64,000 nt of DNA from Spirodela intermedia (taxonomy: Eukaryota > Streptophyta > Magnoliopsida > Alismatales > Araceae). The position numbers and the translations under genes were made by a program. The stretch's first letter is position 1. Each line of letters begins with the position of its first letter. The notes under the pieces were generated by a model. It was not told where the DNA came from and did no database searches. It was given only the letters and a program-made list of their open reading frames with translations. Location: the NCBI GenBank assembly GCA_902729315.2, contig LR746279.1:1874001-1938000 (forward strand), read 5' to 3'. Below are positions 49,076 through 62,443 of the stretch, one piece after another.

Positions 49076-52000
49076 TAAGGTAGGGTGTCAAATTAAGATA
49101 GTTATGTGATGAATTTTTTACTAATTAATCTTTAATATTACTAGTTTTCAAGTTGATCCACAAAAATTGAGACAAAAAGATCATCAAGAAACTCAAAGTA
49201 GAGTTTGTTTGCAAATTGAATGGCACCTGCTCATGATCCAAACTGTTGGAAACATTGTTTGGTTCAAGATCTTCTACATTTAAATTATAGTCTGATGTCT
49301 TACGATCCATAGAAATAAAAAATTAGATCATCAACCATTTGCAACTAAGAAATTTGATCAGAAGAAAGTAAGGTCAGTATTGTCGGCATCACAAAATACT
49401 CTTGATGTGTCACCTAGAAGTTGAACACCAAACATAGGAGAGAAAACATGTATGAAGTCAGAAGAAAAATGTAGAGTATATGCTATAAAGGGTTAGATCC
49501 CTTTGTATGGCTGTTACTCATGTCTTAAAAAAAATAAAAGGGAAAAGATGTATGTCAAGATGATGAAAGATTAAATCACCCTAGACTAGTAACCTAGACC
49601 TGACTCTTACATGAGATCTAAGAAATCTAGGAGGATTGACAAAGATAAATTCGAGTGTTTCCACAAGAATTGAAAGGAATTCGAACGACGTGACTAAAGA
49701 ATTCCAAGAGATTACAATGCTCCATTGTCCACAAATTGATAACTGCAAATCAAGTGGGTCATCTCTCTACCCTCACCACCAGCTATGTATGAAAGTGACC
49801 AATCTAAGATCACTCAATGACGATATTGTAAGAAAATATACTAACAGAACAAGGGACTCAAGTATGAAAAGATGTAGAGTTCAAAGATAACCCTATCACC
49901 AAAGTAGATGACTACTTGATGGAGGGTCACAAGAAGAAATAGGGTCTCACTTGTGATATTTGACTTATCAGCTATCATTAACCATCAAGTTTGAATGTTG
50001 ACTAATAGTTGTAATGATAGAAGGCAGAGACAGTGGTGACAGCATGGGCCGCAGAAGGTCGGAAGGATAGTGACAGTGGTGGAATGGTAGAGGCAGAGGC
50101 AGAGGTTGGGACAGTAACAGTGATAGAATGGGTGGAGGCGAAGGTAGGGATGGTGGCAGTGGCCGAATAGCAGAGGCAGAGGTAAGGAGGGTCGGAGCAG
50201 TGGAACATGCAGAGGTGGAGTTAGGGATGGGGCAATGGCAATGGATGGTGATGGTGTAAGGTGGAGATGGTGGCAATAGATGGTAAAGTTGGCAGTAGAT
50301 GATGATTTTGGTGGTAGTGATGGGTAGAGATGGGGCCAATAGAAGATAATGTTGGTGGCAGTGATGGTGGGTTATGATAGTGGGTAGATAGCAGCCCTCA
50401 TGGCCTCTCCTTCACATAGAAAGTATGCGTGACCTTCATAGTTGCCCCTTCAAAAAGCAGTGATGCATAGCCTTCATAGCCTCTCATTCACAAAGTGAAT
50501 AGGTAGTTTCTCTCAAATTCTTCTATACTCTTGTACTAGGATTATGAGCGTATTTATAGAGTTCAGAAACAAAATAAAGAAATAAAAAATGAAAGAATTA
50601 ATAATAATAGAAATCATTTCTAAATGCACTTGAGCTGGTGCACTGTTGTCCATCACCAACTCTCCTAGGATGGAAAGAACATGTCTTTGTCAAGTGTATG
50701 CTAGATCAATCTTGCTAATGAGGGAGAAGATCTAGGTCCAAATGTCATAGCTCCTCTTGAAAGATCCATGAATTATATGATGGTAGATGTTCTTTCCAGC
50801 ATACAAAGAGGCACTGAAACTCATCTCTTCTAATAGAGATAAGTTTTCATCCAATATATTGTCTATTTTTTCATACCATGTAGGAAATATGACTCCAGGA
50901 TGCTTGGTTTCTAGTTCACTGATAATGGATCAGGCTCAAATGGATCACTAGAAATAGCTGATTGATCTTGATATGCAACTAAGTGCAAAATATTGAAAGT
51001 AAAGCTCATTCGGCAAATCAATGACATAGAACCAATCCATTTCAATATCTTCCCAAAGTCTCATACTACAATCATGTACTTTTGTAATAGTGCTTGGCAT
51101 AAACCTCTCATGCAGAACTTAAATCATAACAAAATCTCTTTTTAAACTTCATAAATAATTTGTGAAAGTTAGTAATAAGTTTTAATTATCATGAGTTAAT
51201 AGTTATTTAATAATATATTTTAAGTATTAACTAATGAAAAATATACTTAACACACATTTAGATCTAGAAAGATCATGTGAGTTGGAATTTGAGGGAGAAG
51301 ATTGTTGAAATTAGGAATACCTAATAAATTTTAGTAGAACATAGTCAAAATTTGAAGTAGAACAATTCAAACCACCCTGCTTAATCTTAGTGTAGCCTAA
51401 AATCCAACATTAAAAACATAAAAATTTGAAGGAAAATAAAAATGCACAGTTAATGATGAGGACTGAGGATGAAACAATCTTTGATTTGATAGAAGATCAA
51501 TAGAGTATTTTCATGGCTGATTTATTATTAAATATGAGGGACATTTTAGAGGATATAATCAGAATTGGGGAGAATATGATGGTGACCTACACCCTTTAGG
51601 AAGCATTATCTTTATGTCTTCATTGTTTACATTGTACTTTTTTGTTGAATTCTCGAACTTGACGCTTGAAGATTGTCTTACAACCACATCAGTGGATCTG
51701 TTTCAAGTGTTTGTTCTGGTGCTTCTCATGTAATGCTGTATAATTGTCATATCTGAACGTATGTGTTATCCAAGCGACTTGGGAGGAAACAATCTCCGTT
51801 CTATGTATTGTAGTTCAATGTCAGTATAGATACATCATGGCCCTGCCATATGGTTTCCCAGTTTAGGCATTAATCAACTTCGTGGACACGTATGAAGGCT
51901 TCAAGACTTTTAGTTATTTAATGCGATAAAATCAAGATTCAGCAATTCAATTGTCACCCTGTAAAACGAGATCCTATCATAGGTTGCTTCCAAGTTGTGC

Positions 52001-52771
52001 CTGAGCACTGGTTTCCCTTTCTTTAAAACAAGGATCAAGACCTGAATCCATCTGGGCCCATGAAAGAAGACGAGAAGAAGGCCTTGAGCTAACGACTCTC
52101 AACACACTTTTATGTACGGTCGCCGGACTCGCCCTTTATGTGTACCTTTCCAGGGAGAAAAATCTTCCTCGAGAGCTCAGGACTTGGCCTATTTCCCTAC
52201 CTCTATTTCCCTTTCTCTATATTTGTGAAAACATTTTTCAGCAACCGATCTCCGGCTACCTTAATGGACAATCTGGGTCTCGACCCATTGAGGTGGAAAC
52301 GAAACTGGGGGAGACGAGCAGCAGCATGCCTCCGTTGACTCTTTGGCCTGCCTATAGCGTGTCATTTGCCGACTTCACCGGCCGAGTGATCACTTAGCGC
52401 GTGAGATGTCGCGCTAACATGGCGTGTGAGAAGTTGCACTACAACGCGGAAAGACTGATTCTTCGCGAGATGACGGTGAGAGTTCCTGAAATAAGAGGCC
52501 TTAGCAGTTGGGCCAAATTTTTTTCGTGGGGTTCCTCGTTGTTTCCTTTTCTCCTCTTGGTTGACATTGGGGCAACGTGCTGTTGTTTTAGGATATTGTT
52601 CAGGGTTTATTCAGGAGGGTCAGGCCCTGTCCTAATAAGTAATCCTTGCGTCATACGCAATTTAAAACCAATTATTAACAGGGTTTTCCATCTTACGAAG
52701 TACAACCAGTTAGGTATCCTCTCTCGGCCGAACGGAGGAGAGGACGGGAGAGGAGAACGGGAACTCTGCAG
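49076..52771. other. Intergenic region before subtilase B
   Basis: Mostly AT-rich with no supported gene. At 50030-50390 there is an imperfect GGTGG/GATGGTGGCAGTG-type repeat. Around 52140-52240 the text (TACCTTTCCAGGGAGAAAAA, TTCCCTACCTCTATTTC) resembles 58540-58620 upstream of subtilase C, so part of the upstream region of B shares origin with that of C. The last ~100 bases before 52772 (CGGAGGAGAGGACGGGAG) are probably leader. Confidence 0.45.
50030..50390. repeat. Imperfect G/T-rich short-period repeat
   Basis: Recurring words such as GATGGTGGCAGTGG, GGCAGAGGCAGAGG and GGTGATGG without a strict period. The Ser/Pro/Leu open frames on the minus strand are by-products. Confidence 0.7.
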
Positions 52772-53595
52772 ATGGGTTCTTCCCCTCGGAAGGTTCTTCT
52801 CTCACTTCAATGGCTCCTTGTCTGTGCACTGCTGCAGACACCGACCTCCGCCAACAGGAAGGCAAGTAACACTTATCTGGTCTCCCCTTTTTTTGGTTCC
52901 TCGAGCCTCCTCATCAATCTTTCTATTGATGGGTTTCCTGTTTCTGCCTTGCAGTCGTATGTTGTATATATGGGGGGGCATCATCACAGCCGAGAAGAGG
53001 TGCCCTTGTTACAGACGGATGTGGTCACAGTATCCCACCACGAGTTCCTGGAACCCTTCGTGGGCAGGTAACTGAACGTTCATTCGAAAATAATGGGCAT
53101 ATGTTCTCCCTCCTCACTATCTCTTTTTTAGTTAACATTACTCAATTCTTGGGCATCGACTGTTGATGCAGCAAGGAGAAGGCGCGGGACGCTATTTTCT
53201 ACTCCTACACGAGGCACATCAATGGATTCGCCGCACACCTCGAGGAGGAGGAGGCGATGGAGATATCTAGTTGGACTCTTCGACCAGCCTCATCCGTCTC
53301 TTTCCCTTGGTAGCTCTGAACTGCAGCCTGCTAATTATCCTTCGCTTTTGATATTTATAGAGTCACCGGCGGTAATAGCGGTGTTCCCCAACCAGATGCA
53401 TGCGCTGCACACGACGCGCTCATGGGAATTCCTAGGGCTGGAGAGCGATGGGATTGTCCCTGATGACTCCATATGGAGGAAGGCAAGGCTCGGAGAGGAT
53501 ACAATCATCGGGAATCTTGACACTGGTAATCCACCCTAACCTCTCCTCTCCTCGATTTGCTTTCTCCGCCATCTTTTTCCCTCTCTCTCTTTCCC

Positions 53596-53640
<45 letters not shown>

Positions 53641-56600
53641 CATCCATCTATCCATCTATCTACCCTATCTACCTATCTCAGTCATTATCTGAGAGGAAAC
53701 CAGTTGACCCATAAAAACTGCACAGACCTTCCGTTATCTACTGGGTTTCTGACCGGATTCCGCGCAGGGGTGTGGCCGGAGTCGGCAAGTTTTAATGACG
53801 ACGGGTTGGGGCCTATCCCGTCGAGGTGGAAGGGGTCCTGCGAGAGCAGCCCCAGCGATCCCATTCGCTGCAATAGGTATGTTCAGTGCTCCTTGAAAGC
53901 ATCGTCATTAACATTGCAATCACCAGCATCATACTCAAACGATATAATGTTTCAAACCGAGAACGATAGATGGCCAGTCACCGTCACTGGTTTGGCCATC
54001 GTTTTCCCTCCATCCATCTACCTTCACGTAGTTGCTCTTCCCACCGTGTGGACCAGTGCTATCGCAGTCAGTCACCAATGCTTTCCCGTTAATACGATTT
54101 CGATTGATGTGTTACTATTACCGTTAATGAGATCGACAAATGTTGCAATTTCCTTGACCTAGGAAGCTGATCGGGGCCCGGTTCTTCAACAAGGGATATT
54201 TAGCCGCCGGGGGAACGTTAACCGCCAGCCAGATCACCTCCCGTGACACTGACGGCCATGGTACACACACGCTCGCCACCGCCGCCGGCCGGTTCGTGCC
54301 GGACGCCAGTATCTTCGGCTTCGGCAACGGCACGGCCAAGGGCGGGGCGCCCAGCGCCCGGGTGGCGGTGTACAAGGTGTGCTGGGGCCCCACAGAAGGC
54401 GGGAGGTGCTTCGACGCCGACATCCTGGCCGCCTTCGATCAAGCCATTGAAGACGGTGTAGACGTGCTCTCTGTGTCCCTTGGCCACAGAGCCAGCGACT
54501 ACATTAAGGATGGGCTTGCCATCGGGTCGTTTCACGCCGTGAAGGACGGGATCACCGTGGTGGGCTCCGGCGGGAACTCGGGTCCCTTCTGGAGAACGGT
54601 GGAGAACGTCGCGCCATGGATCCTCACTGTGGGAGCAAGCACCATGGACCGGGAGTTCATCTCTTATGCTATCCTCGGAAGCGGGGTACAACTCAAGGTT
54701 CGGCCACCCCTCAGAACCGTTCCTCAGTTGTTCGTTCTTCGGTCGTCTTCTCGAAGCTCACTCTGTCGTCTTCTCCATTCGTGCGTGCTTCCTCCAGGGG
54801 CAGAGCCTTTCCGCCTCCAGTCTCCCGGCGGACCAATCCTATCCTCTGATCAGTAGCGTCGACGCTCGCGCTGCAAATTCTACCCTCGACGAGGCGTAAG
54901 AACGACCACCCTGTTTCCTCCATCTTTGACCGTGTGTTCTTGCTACTGAATTGTCTTTGGATCCCTCTCAGGCGGCTCTGTTCCTTGGGCTCGCTGGATC
55001 CAGAGAAGGTGAAGGGGAAGATCGTGGCCTGCCTACGGGGGAACGTCTCGAACGTGGAAAAAGGCCAGACGGTGCTCCTCGCCGGCGGCGTCGGGGTGAT
55101 CATTACAAATCCTGCCATCCGGGCGAACCATGTACCCGCCGACCCTCACGTCCTTCCTGCCGTAGGGTTATCATATAAAGACGGCCTCATCCTCTACAAC
55201 TACAGCAATTCTTTCGCGTAAGTAATTCAGTCAATATTCTCTGCTATCTACAGCCAAAACCGAGCCCAAGCGAGAATCACTGCACTCACTTATGAGCCAC
55301 CAACCAGACACCCGCGACCCTCCACCTCTCTCTTCTTACTTTATTATGGATGTCCAAACCTCCTCTATCTCTAGAAAAGCATATCATTGACAACTCGCGA
55401 CCCACATCAAATCTCAACAATCAAATCTTAGAGGACTGCAAAACCGATCTACGCCCACAATGGACTACTTTAGTCATAATCGCCTAAGAATTGTCTAATT
55501 TATGGTAGATTTATAGTGAATTTAGCTCATATTATCACGATTCCAGCTGCATCGTCATGGATTTCACTACATTTTCTGATGCAGGTTTACTGACTTAACG
55601 TCAATATTAGGGCTTAAATTCTGAGTTGTATTGAAACCTAGTCTAGTTTCCAATCAGAATACCGTAAATTCTGAACTAAGTTGGACAATCAATGTTAAAC
55701 GTCAATATTTCAGCTTTTTCCTTCATTTAACAAATATTTCATGTTATTCCTGTATTATCAATACTGTTTCTATTTTTTAACTAGCATGCACATTGTTTTA
55801 CTCATGGATTTCAAAAACCTCAGTTTTAAACCGCAAATAGAATTTTTTGCTGATTAAATTGAACTATTGACACCTATATTACGGAGTTTGACAAGATTGT
55901 TTCTGGGATTGATCGTTCACCTTGGTTGCAGGAACCCTGTCGCCCGCATCATCGCACCTACCACGGTGGTAGGCACCAAGCCGGCTCCTTTCATGGCCGC
56001 CTTCTCATCCCGAGGACCCAACCCTGTCAACCCCGAGATCCTTAAGGTTCTCTCTCTCTCTCTCTCTCTCTCTCCCCCTCGCTCCCTACCTCCCTCACTC
56101 CTAGTCCCTTCCACAGAACTTTCTAGTCGTTTCCCGGTTCTCATATGTGCATTGAATGGCTTGCAGCCGGATATCACTGCTCCAGGTGTGAGCGTTCTCG
56201 CTGCCTTCACGGAGGCAGTTGGACCATCTGATAACTCCTTCGACAACCGCCGTGTTCGATTCAACATATTGTCCGGAACGTCGATGTCGTGCCCTCACAT
56301 CTCCGGGGTCGCTGGCCTCCTCAAAACCCTGCACCCTGACTGGAGCCCGGCGGCGATCAAGTCCGCAATCATGACTACCGGTGAGTTTCGGGTCTGCACT
56401 GAATGATAGGTTACCCAACTTTTCCACAACTGATTTGGATCTATTGCTGTCCACTCGGCTTGCAGCGACGACCGATGATAACCAGGAGAAACCTATACTC
56501 GATTCGTTCTTCTTTACGGCCACCCCGTTCAGTTACGGCGCAGGGCACGTCCGCCCGAACGTCGCCATGGATCCAGGCCTTGTCTACGACCTCACGGTGG

Positions 56601-57004
56601 AGGACTACCTCCGCTTTCTCTGCGCCATCGGGTACACCTCGGGGGAGGTCGCCATCTTCGACGGGACGCCATTCGCGTGTCCGCTGATTCCTCCTAGGCT
56701 CCTCGACCTTAACTACCCCTCCATCAGCGTACCACGACTATCCGCTCCGACGACCGTCAATAGGAAGGTGAAGAACGTTGGCTCGCCGGGCACGTACACG
56801 GCACAAGTGACTCCCCCACAAGGTATCTCGGTAAAGGTAACTCCGGAAACCCTCGTCTTCAGCAAGTACGGCCAGGAGGAGATCTTCAGCGTCACGGTGA
56901 AGGCGGAGTCTGGCGCACAGGCCGGCACATATGTCTTCGGCCGTTTAACGTGGTCGGACGGCGTTCACAACGTCAGAAGCCCCATTGTCATTGGCGTCGT
57001 ATGA
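52772..57004 (+). CDS. Subtilisin-like serine protease B (SBT5.3/AIR3-like)
   Basis: Secreted S8 subtilase, the most diverged of the three intact paralogs. Eleven exons join to 773 aa: 52772-52861, 52955-53067, 53172-53269, 53361-53525, 53768-53876, 54163-54697, 54798-54895, 54972-55217, 55932-56046, 56167-56380, 56466-57004. Signal peptide ([20 protein letters not shown]), prodomain from [12 protein letters not shown], catalytic Asp154, His224, Asn330 and Ser562, PA segment, standard FSSRGPN, and Fn3-like C-terminus ending IVIGVV. Exons 2, 3, 5-10 have exactly the same length as in A and C. Intron 1 uses a GC donor (AAG then GCAAGT). Intron 8 is 714 bp and AT-rich against 76-95 bp in the paralogs. 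Intron 4 has an (ATCT)n tract. B lacks the long promoter similarity that A and C share. Confidence 0.93.
53597..53680. repeat. (ATCT)n microsatellite in intron 4 of subtilase B
   Basis: About 12 perfect units followed by CATC/ACCT variants. Confidence 0.95.
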
Positions 57005-58639
57005 GCTAATTACACTTGCTACGCCAGCGTCTGTGTGGCATGATTAGGTAGCATGGCTTGGTTTCCTGAAGCTTGAACCGCCGACACGGTCAATGATCAT
57101 CTAAATAAGTTACATAATTCCACACTTCGCTAAAGGATTTTCTAATATTTTTATTTCTAGTTAAAAGAGGAGCTTCTCTGAAAATTTAGCGATTCTGAGA
57201 CAGATGATATTTGAGTTGGTTGATGGTGAAGAAAAAAAGGTTGTATGATACTTAGCAGATTGGAAGATATGTTCAACTAACATTCGAATATTTAACAGGC
57301 TTCGAAGGATGTGGAATGAATCTCATTTTGGGAGCTTTTTTCCTTGTCATGCTCTGGAAAGCATTAACATATTTTTTCCAATTTTGATAAAAAAAGTTGA
57401 AATACAATATGGTTTTTAATAATCAATAATTGTACATATCCTGATAGAAATACTAGAAAACACAAGTTTAAGTAGCATCAACCTTTTGTTTGTAAGTTTT
57501 GTTCTAAAATGAAGTATGGTGGGAGAAATATTGATGTTGGACCTTAGTGATCATATTCATTAATTCATTCCTACTCCAGTATGTTAGCATTATCAGAATT
57601 TATTTTCATGGGGTCATGAATGATATAAATGGTGGGAGTGAATTGATCATTATTTCTGTAATGACTTAATATGCAAATAAATCTAATGTGAGTAACAATA
57701 TAGTTAAGTGACCTAACCAATGATTATATTAATCAAATATGAGAGATACAATTTACATGGTTGACACTCAGCCTGCTCAGGTCTTCAAAGTTATCTTCTT
57801 TGAGTTTCACTACCTACAAATAATGCAACAGTTAGTTACAATCCGTCATTTTGAGTCCATTGGACTTGGGCTGCAATAACCTAAATGCTTTCAACAATTG
57901 GTCTTAAGCTCACAACTTTAGGTAATCTTTAAACACAACAAAGTGGTATCTCGTGGTTCGACATTTACGATTCTAGAAACACTCAACAACCCATCAGCTC
58001 TATTGATCAAATAACTGAAATAAAACTAAGCAAACCTTACCCTCATCGATTCTACATCTTTATTCCAATATTGGTGTATTGATATGTAGTTGGAATTATG
58101 TTGATGTACATTCATCTTATAAATACTTTATTCATTATTAGGGTGCATAATACTCTTCAAGCCTTTTGGTGCTTACTTATATGCTGATGTTGGCTCTTTG
58201 TCAACCTTTTTTCAGTATCTAATTTTCTTTCATTCTTATAAACTCACACTATTTTTTCTATTCCTTAAAAATCATTAGGGCTACCTTCTATATAGCTCCA
58301 ATAGTAACATTACATATTGAATAGATAGTTTTCCTTCTATCAAAACAATGTGGCCTTTCGAGTGTTCTATGCCAACATAAGATTATTTTGTCCAAATGTT
58401 TTGGTACTAATCTCAGAGTGGACTATTCGAGCTTTGGTTGCCCTTGCTTTCAAACAAGCATCAAGAATTGAATCAATCTACAGCCTCATGAAAATTCCAA
58501 GAAGAAGGGCTGTTCAATTGCCAGCCTCACCCTTTCTGTCTACCTTTCAAGAGAAAAAAATTATGACGCGCGGACTACGACTTGGGCCATTGGTTCCCTA
58601 CCTTTATTTCATTCTCTTTCTCGCTCTCTGACTGTCTAC
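57005..58639. other. Intergenic region between subtilases B and C
   Basis: AT-rich with no gene recognised. The first ~150 bp may hold the 3' UTR of B. The last ~100 bp begin the upstream similarity to B. Confidence 0.4.
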
Positions 58640-59802
58640 ATGGTCTTTAGGTTTGCTGGCCGCCCTTCAAACCCTCTTAAACCCTGAATAACGGGCCGAG
58701 TGACCCTAGCCAGCCTGGCCCGAAATCCAACCGTAATGATTAGGCCCAACGGACCTGCCACCGGGTTGAATCTCTTAGTCCACGCCTTTACCAGAGGACA
58801 AAATGTCAACATCTTGGACGACTCGGAGACCTCGATGTGGCCAGGTCCACCAACTCCGAGTTCCGAGCTAATCCAGAGTCGAACCGAGTCGCCGACAAGG
58901 ATCCGATCGTATCTTTCATCGGGTAAACCGCAACTGTCCTAAATAAGCGCGGAGCCAACACCTCCAAATCTCCTCCTCCGATGGCATAAATTCGAACCCA
59001 TCCTCGTCTCAGGTTCGAAGTTCGTGACATGGACGTCGCCAGGTTAATCGAATAATCTATTTTCAGTTCATGAAAAATCCATGGATTTTCAGCAAAATCT
59101 ATTGAAGGATCCTCTCTCTGTCGTTTTTGCCCAGAGAAATTCCCTGCAATTCACGCCACATGAGGTGGGATATGATACCAAAACATTATCTCTATACTTT
59201 AAGATCTAATTCCGTCCATTATGCTATGAGGAATGAAGGTAGGCCAGGACCGGCCCGCAGACGCTTGCGGTGGGGAGGGAGGCCCATCGAGAATGAAGGT
59301 CGCTGTGCCGCAGAGAACCTTCGCCTTAGTGTTGGAGATGAACTCCATGGTCTCCAATGACAATTCGCCTCAGTTTCTCTCATATGAAAAGAGTCGTTGT
59401 CCCGTAACTTGCAGATGAGAACCCTCATCCGAGCTTATGAAAAGGGGTCAGAAATGGCGTACGGTTTATACTTTGACTGATGTGGGTCGGAGCCGACACT
59501 GACTGGTGGCCGAAGAGAGCGGAAAATGGCGTCGTTTGAAGCCACATATGCACATGTAGCTTGTTCTTTCCTGGTCTCACCGTATTGAAGCGGCCTGATT
59601 CCATTATTTTAATCGAAGATATGACCGACGGCATCTCTAGATCCAGCTACGAGCGTTCCCCATCGCTGACGTCGCTCGCCGGCGTCCCGAGTGGAGCTGG
59701 CGGAGGTTGACATCCTCCGTCTGCTCTTCATTTACTGTTACAAGATGATGATCTGTTCTCCATGAAGGGGGAGATTCTCTGATCGCCGTGCGGGAGAGAC
59801 GG
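58640..59802 (+). promoter_or_regulatory. Duplicated upstream region of subtilase C
   Basis: This parallels 43283-44312 upstream of subtilase A, with many substitutions and indels. Landmarks: CTTTAGGTTTGCTGGCCGCC, CCAGCCTGGCCCGAAATCC, CTTGGACGACTC, and the zone just before the ATG (ACATCCTCCGTCTGCTCTTC). It holds the promoter and leader of C. Exact elements are not identified. Confidence 0.6.
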
Positions 59803-60297
59803 ATGGAGGGAGGAGGAAGGCGAGCTCCGGTGACGGGCTCCTCTCGGAGGATTCCTTTCTCTATCCTCTTGCTTCTTCTATGCGCGTTGTCGCAGAGGCC
59901 CGCCGCCGCCGTCAGGAAGGTCGGCAGCACTGCCTCCTCCTGCTGGTTTGTTTCCTCTGTTGATCAGAATCTGACTCTTTCTCTCTCATCTGCAGTCGTA
60001 CGTCGTTTACATGGGGACCCATTCTCGCAGGGGGGAAGAAGCCTCCCTGGTCCGGACGGAGGAGGTGGAGGCCGCCCACCACGTATTCCTGGGATCCTTC
60101 TTGGGCAGGTGACAGACACTTTATTGGCCGGCACGCGGCATCTTCTTCTTCCTGAGAATCGGGCTGACGTCTGTCTCCGCATTTTTCAGCGAAGAGGCGG
60201 CGCGGGGTGCTATCTTCTACTCCTACTCAAGGTTCATCAATGGCTTCGCCGCAACGCTCGAAGACGAGGAGGTCGCGGAGATTTCGAGTGGGACAGT

Positions 60298-60337
<40 letters not shown>

Positions 60338-62400
60338 TCCTCTTCCACCTTCTTTCGCCTTCGTTCGCCTTCGTCGTCGCTCCTCCAGCTCTGATCCTCC
60401 TCTGCCACCGCGACAGAGTCGCCGGCGGTCATGGCGGTATTCCCAAACGAGGGAAGGCAGCTGCAAACGACGCGTTCTTGGAACTTCCTCGGACTGGAGA
60501 GCGGCGGTGTGGTTCCGCCGAACTCCATTTGGACGAAGGCCATGTTCGGGAAGGACACCATCATCGGAAGCCTGGACACCGGTACTTCTTCTCCCAATCT
60601 CTCTTTCCCTCTCTCCTCTTGTTCTCATTGAGCTCTGCCGCCGGCAGGGGTATGGCCGGAGTCCGCCAGCTTCGACGACAGCAACTTGGGGCCTATTCCG
60701 GCGAGATGGAAGGGGGCCTGCGACCGCGGCGGCGACCGGAGCTTCTCCTGCAACAGGTGAATCCGACCCTCTCCCTCCACGCTGTTCGCCTGTGGACGCG
60801 GGCCGCCTCCGTGCACCAAATATCCGATAGATTCAAACGGCCTGAACTTCTATTGATTTCTCTTGATTAAATAAATAGTTTAATTACAGCTATTATGATA
60901 GTGACAGAGGTCAACGCTGACGATTTTTTTTTTGCTGAATTATCGACCCAAAAATTAAAAGATAAAAGAGATATCCTGAAATAGTTGTTGCACTCGAAAA
61001 AGATATAGAACCTGATAACAGGGCAGTGCTCAATCGAATGGATGATTAGACGGCACGCATGATTTGAATTCTGATTTCGGTGTGGTCTATCGATCGAATT
61101 GATGAACGCTAAGATTTTGGTGGTCCAGGAAACTGATAGGGGCCAGATATTTCAACAAGGGGTACGTGGCAGCCGTGGGGCCCATTAACCCCAAGTTGAA
61201 CAGTCCTCGCGATTTCGACGGACATGGGACCCACACCCTCTCCACGGCCGCAGGTACCTTCGTGCCCGGGGTCAATCTCTTCGGCTTAGGCAACGGGACG
61301 GCCAAGGGCGGGGCGCCCAGAGCCCGGGTGGCGGCGTACAAGGTCTGCTGGAAACCGGTAGACGCCGGAAGCTGCTTCGACGCCGACATTCTCGCCGCCA
61401 TCGACGCCGCCATCCACGACGGCGTCGACGTGCTCTCCATCTCCCTCGGCGGGAACCCCAGCGACTACGCCGTCGACGCGCTGGCCATCGGGTCGTTCCA
61501 CGCCGTGAAGAATGGAATCACCGTCGCCTGCTCCGGCGGCAACTCCGGCCCGGCCTCGGGGTCAATATCAAACGTCGCCCCGTGGATCTTCACCATTGCC
61601 GCCAGCACCATGGACCGGAAGTTCCCCTCCGCCGCCGTCCTCGGCAACAGGGCGGCGCTCGAGGTCACGCTCCTCCTTCCTTCCTTCCTTCCTTCCGTCA
61701 TCTTCCTCGGGGAGCTCACTATGCCGCCGCGTTCTTCTCGCAGGGGGAGAGCCTCTCGGCGACGAGCCTCCCGGCGGGGAAGCTCTACCCTCTGATCAAC
61801 TCCGCCGCCGCTCGGGCCGGAAACTCGAACCTCACCGCCGCGTAACGACGACCGCGGCCCTCCCTCCCTCTCTTAATCGTCGTCTTGGTGGCGTCCCGAT
61901 TGGGAGTGACGGAGGACTTTGGGGGTGGTTCTTGCAGGCAGCTCTGCTTCTTGGGTTCTCTGGATCCGGAGAAGGTGAAGGGGAAGATCGTGGCGTGCCT
62001 CCGGGGGATCAACGCGAGGGTGGAGAAGGGGCAGGCCGTGCTCCTCGCCGGTGGCGCCGGAATGATCCTCGCGAACTCGGAAGAGCAGGGTAACGAAGTC
62101 ATCGCAGACGCCCACCTCCTCCCCGCCGTCCATCTCTCTTATCATAAGGGCATCACTCTCTACAAGTACATCATTTCAACAAGGTGAGCAGCTTACAACC
62201 CTAATCCGTGCCTCTTTCTCATCAGCCGACGCCCTCTGATGAGGCTGGTTTGGCTGCAGCAAGCCCCTGGGCACCATCACCGCGCCCGCAACCGCGACAA
62301 ATATCAAGCCATCGCCTTTCATGGCTGCCTTCTCGTCTAAAGGACCCAACCTCATCACCCCAGAGATCCTGAAGGTTCTCCTCCATTACCCATCTCACTC

Positions 62401-62443
<43 letters not shown>

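Noticed and set aside
49968-50339. 123-codon Ser/Pro/Ile/Thr-rich minus-strand frame
   Set aside because: It is a translation of the imperfect GGTGG-type repeat.
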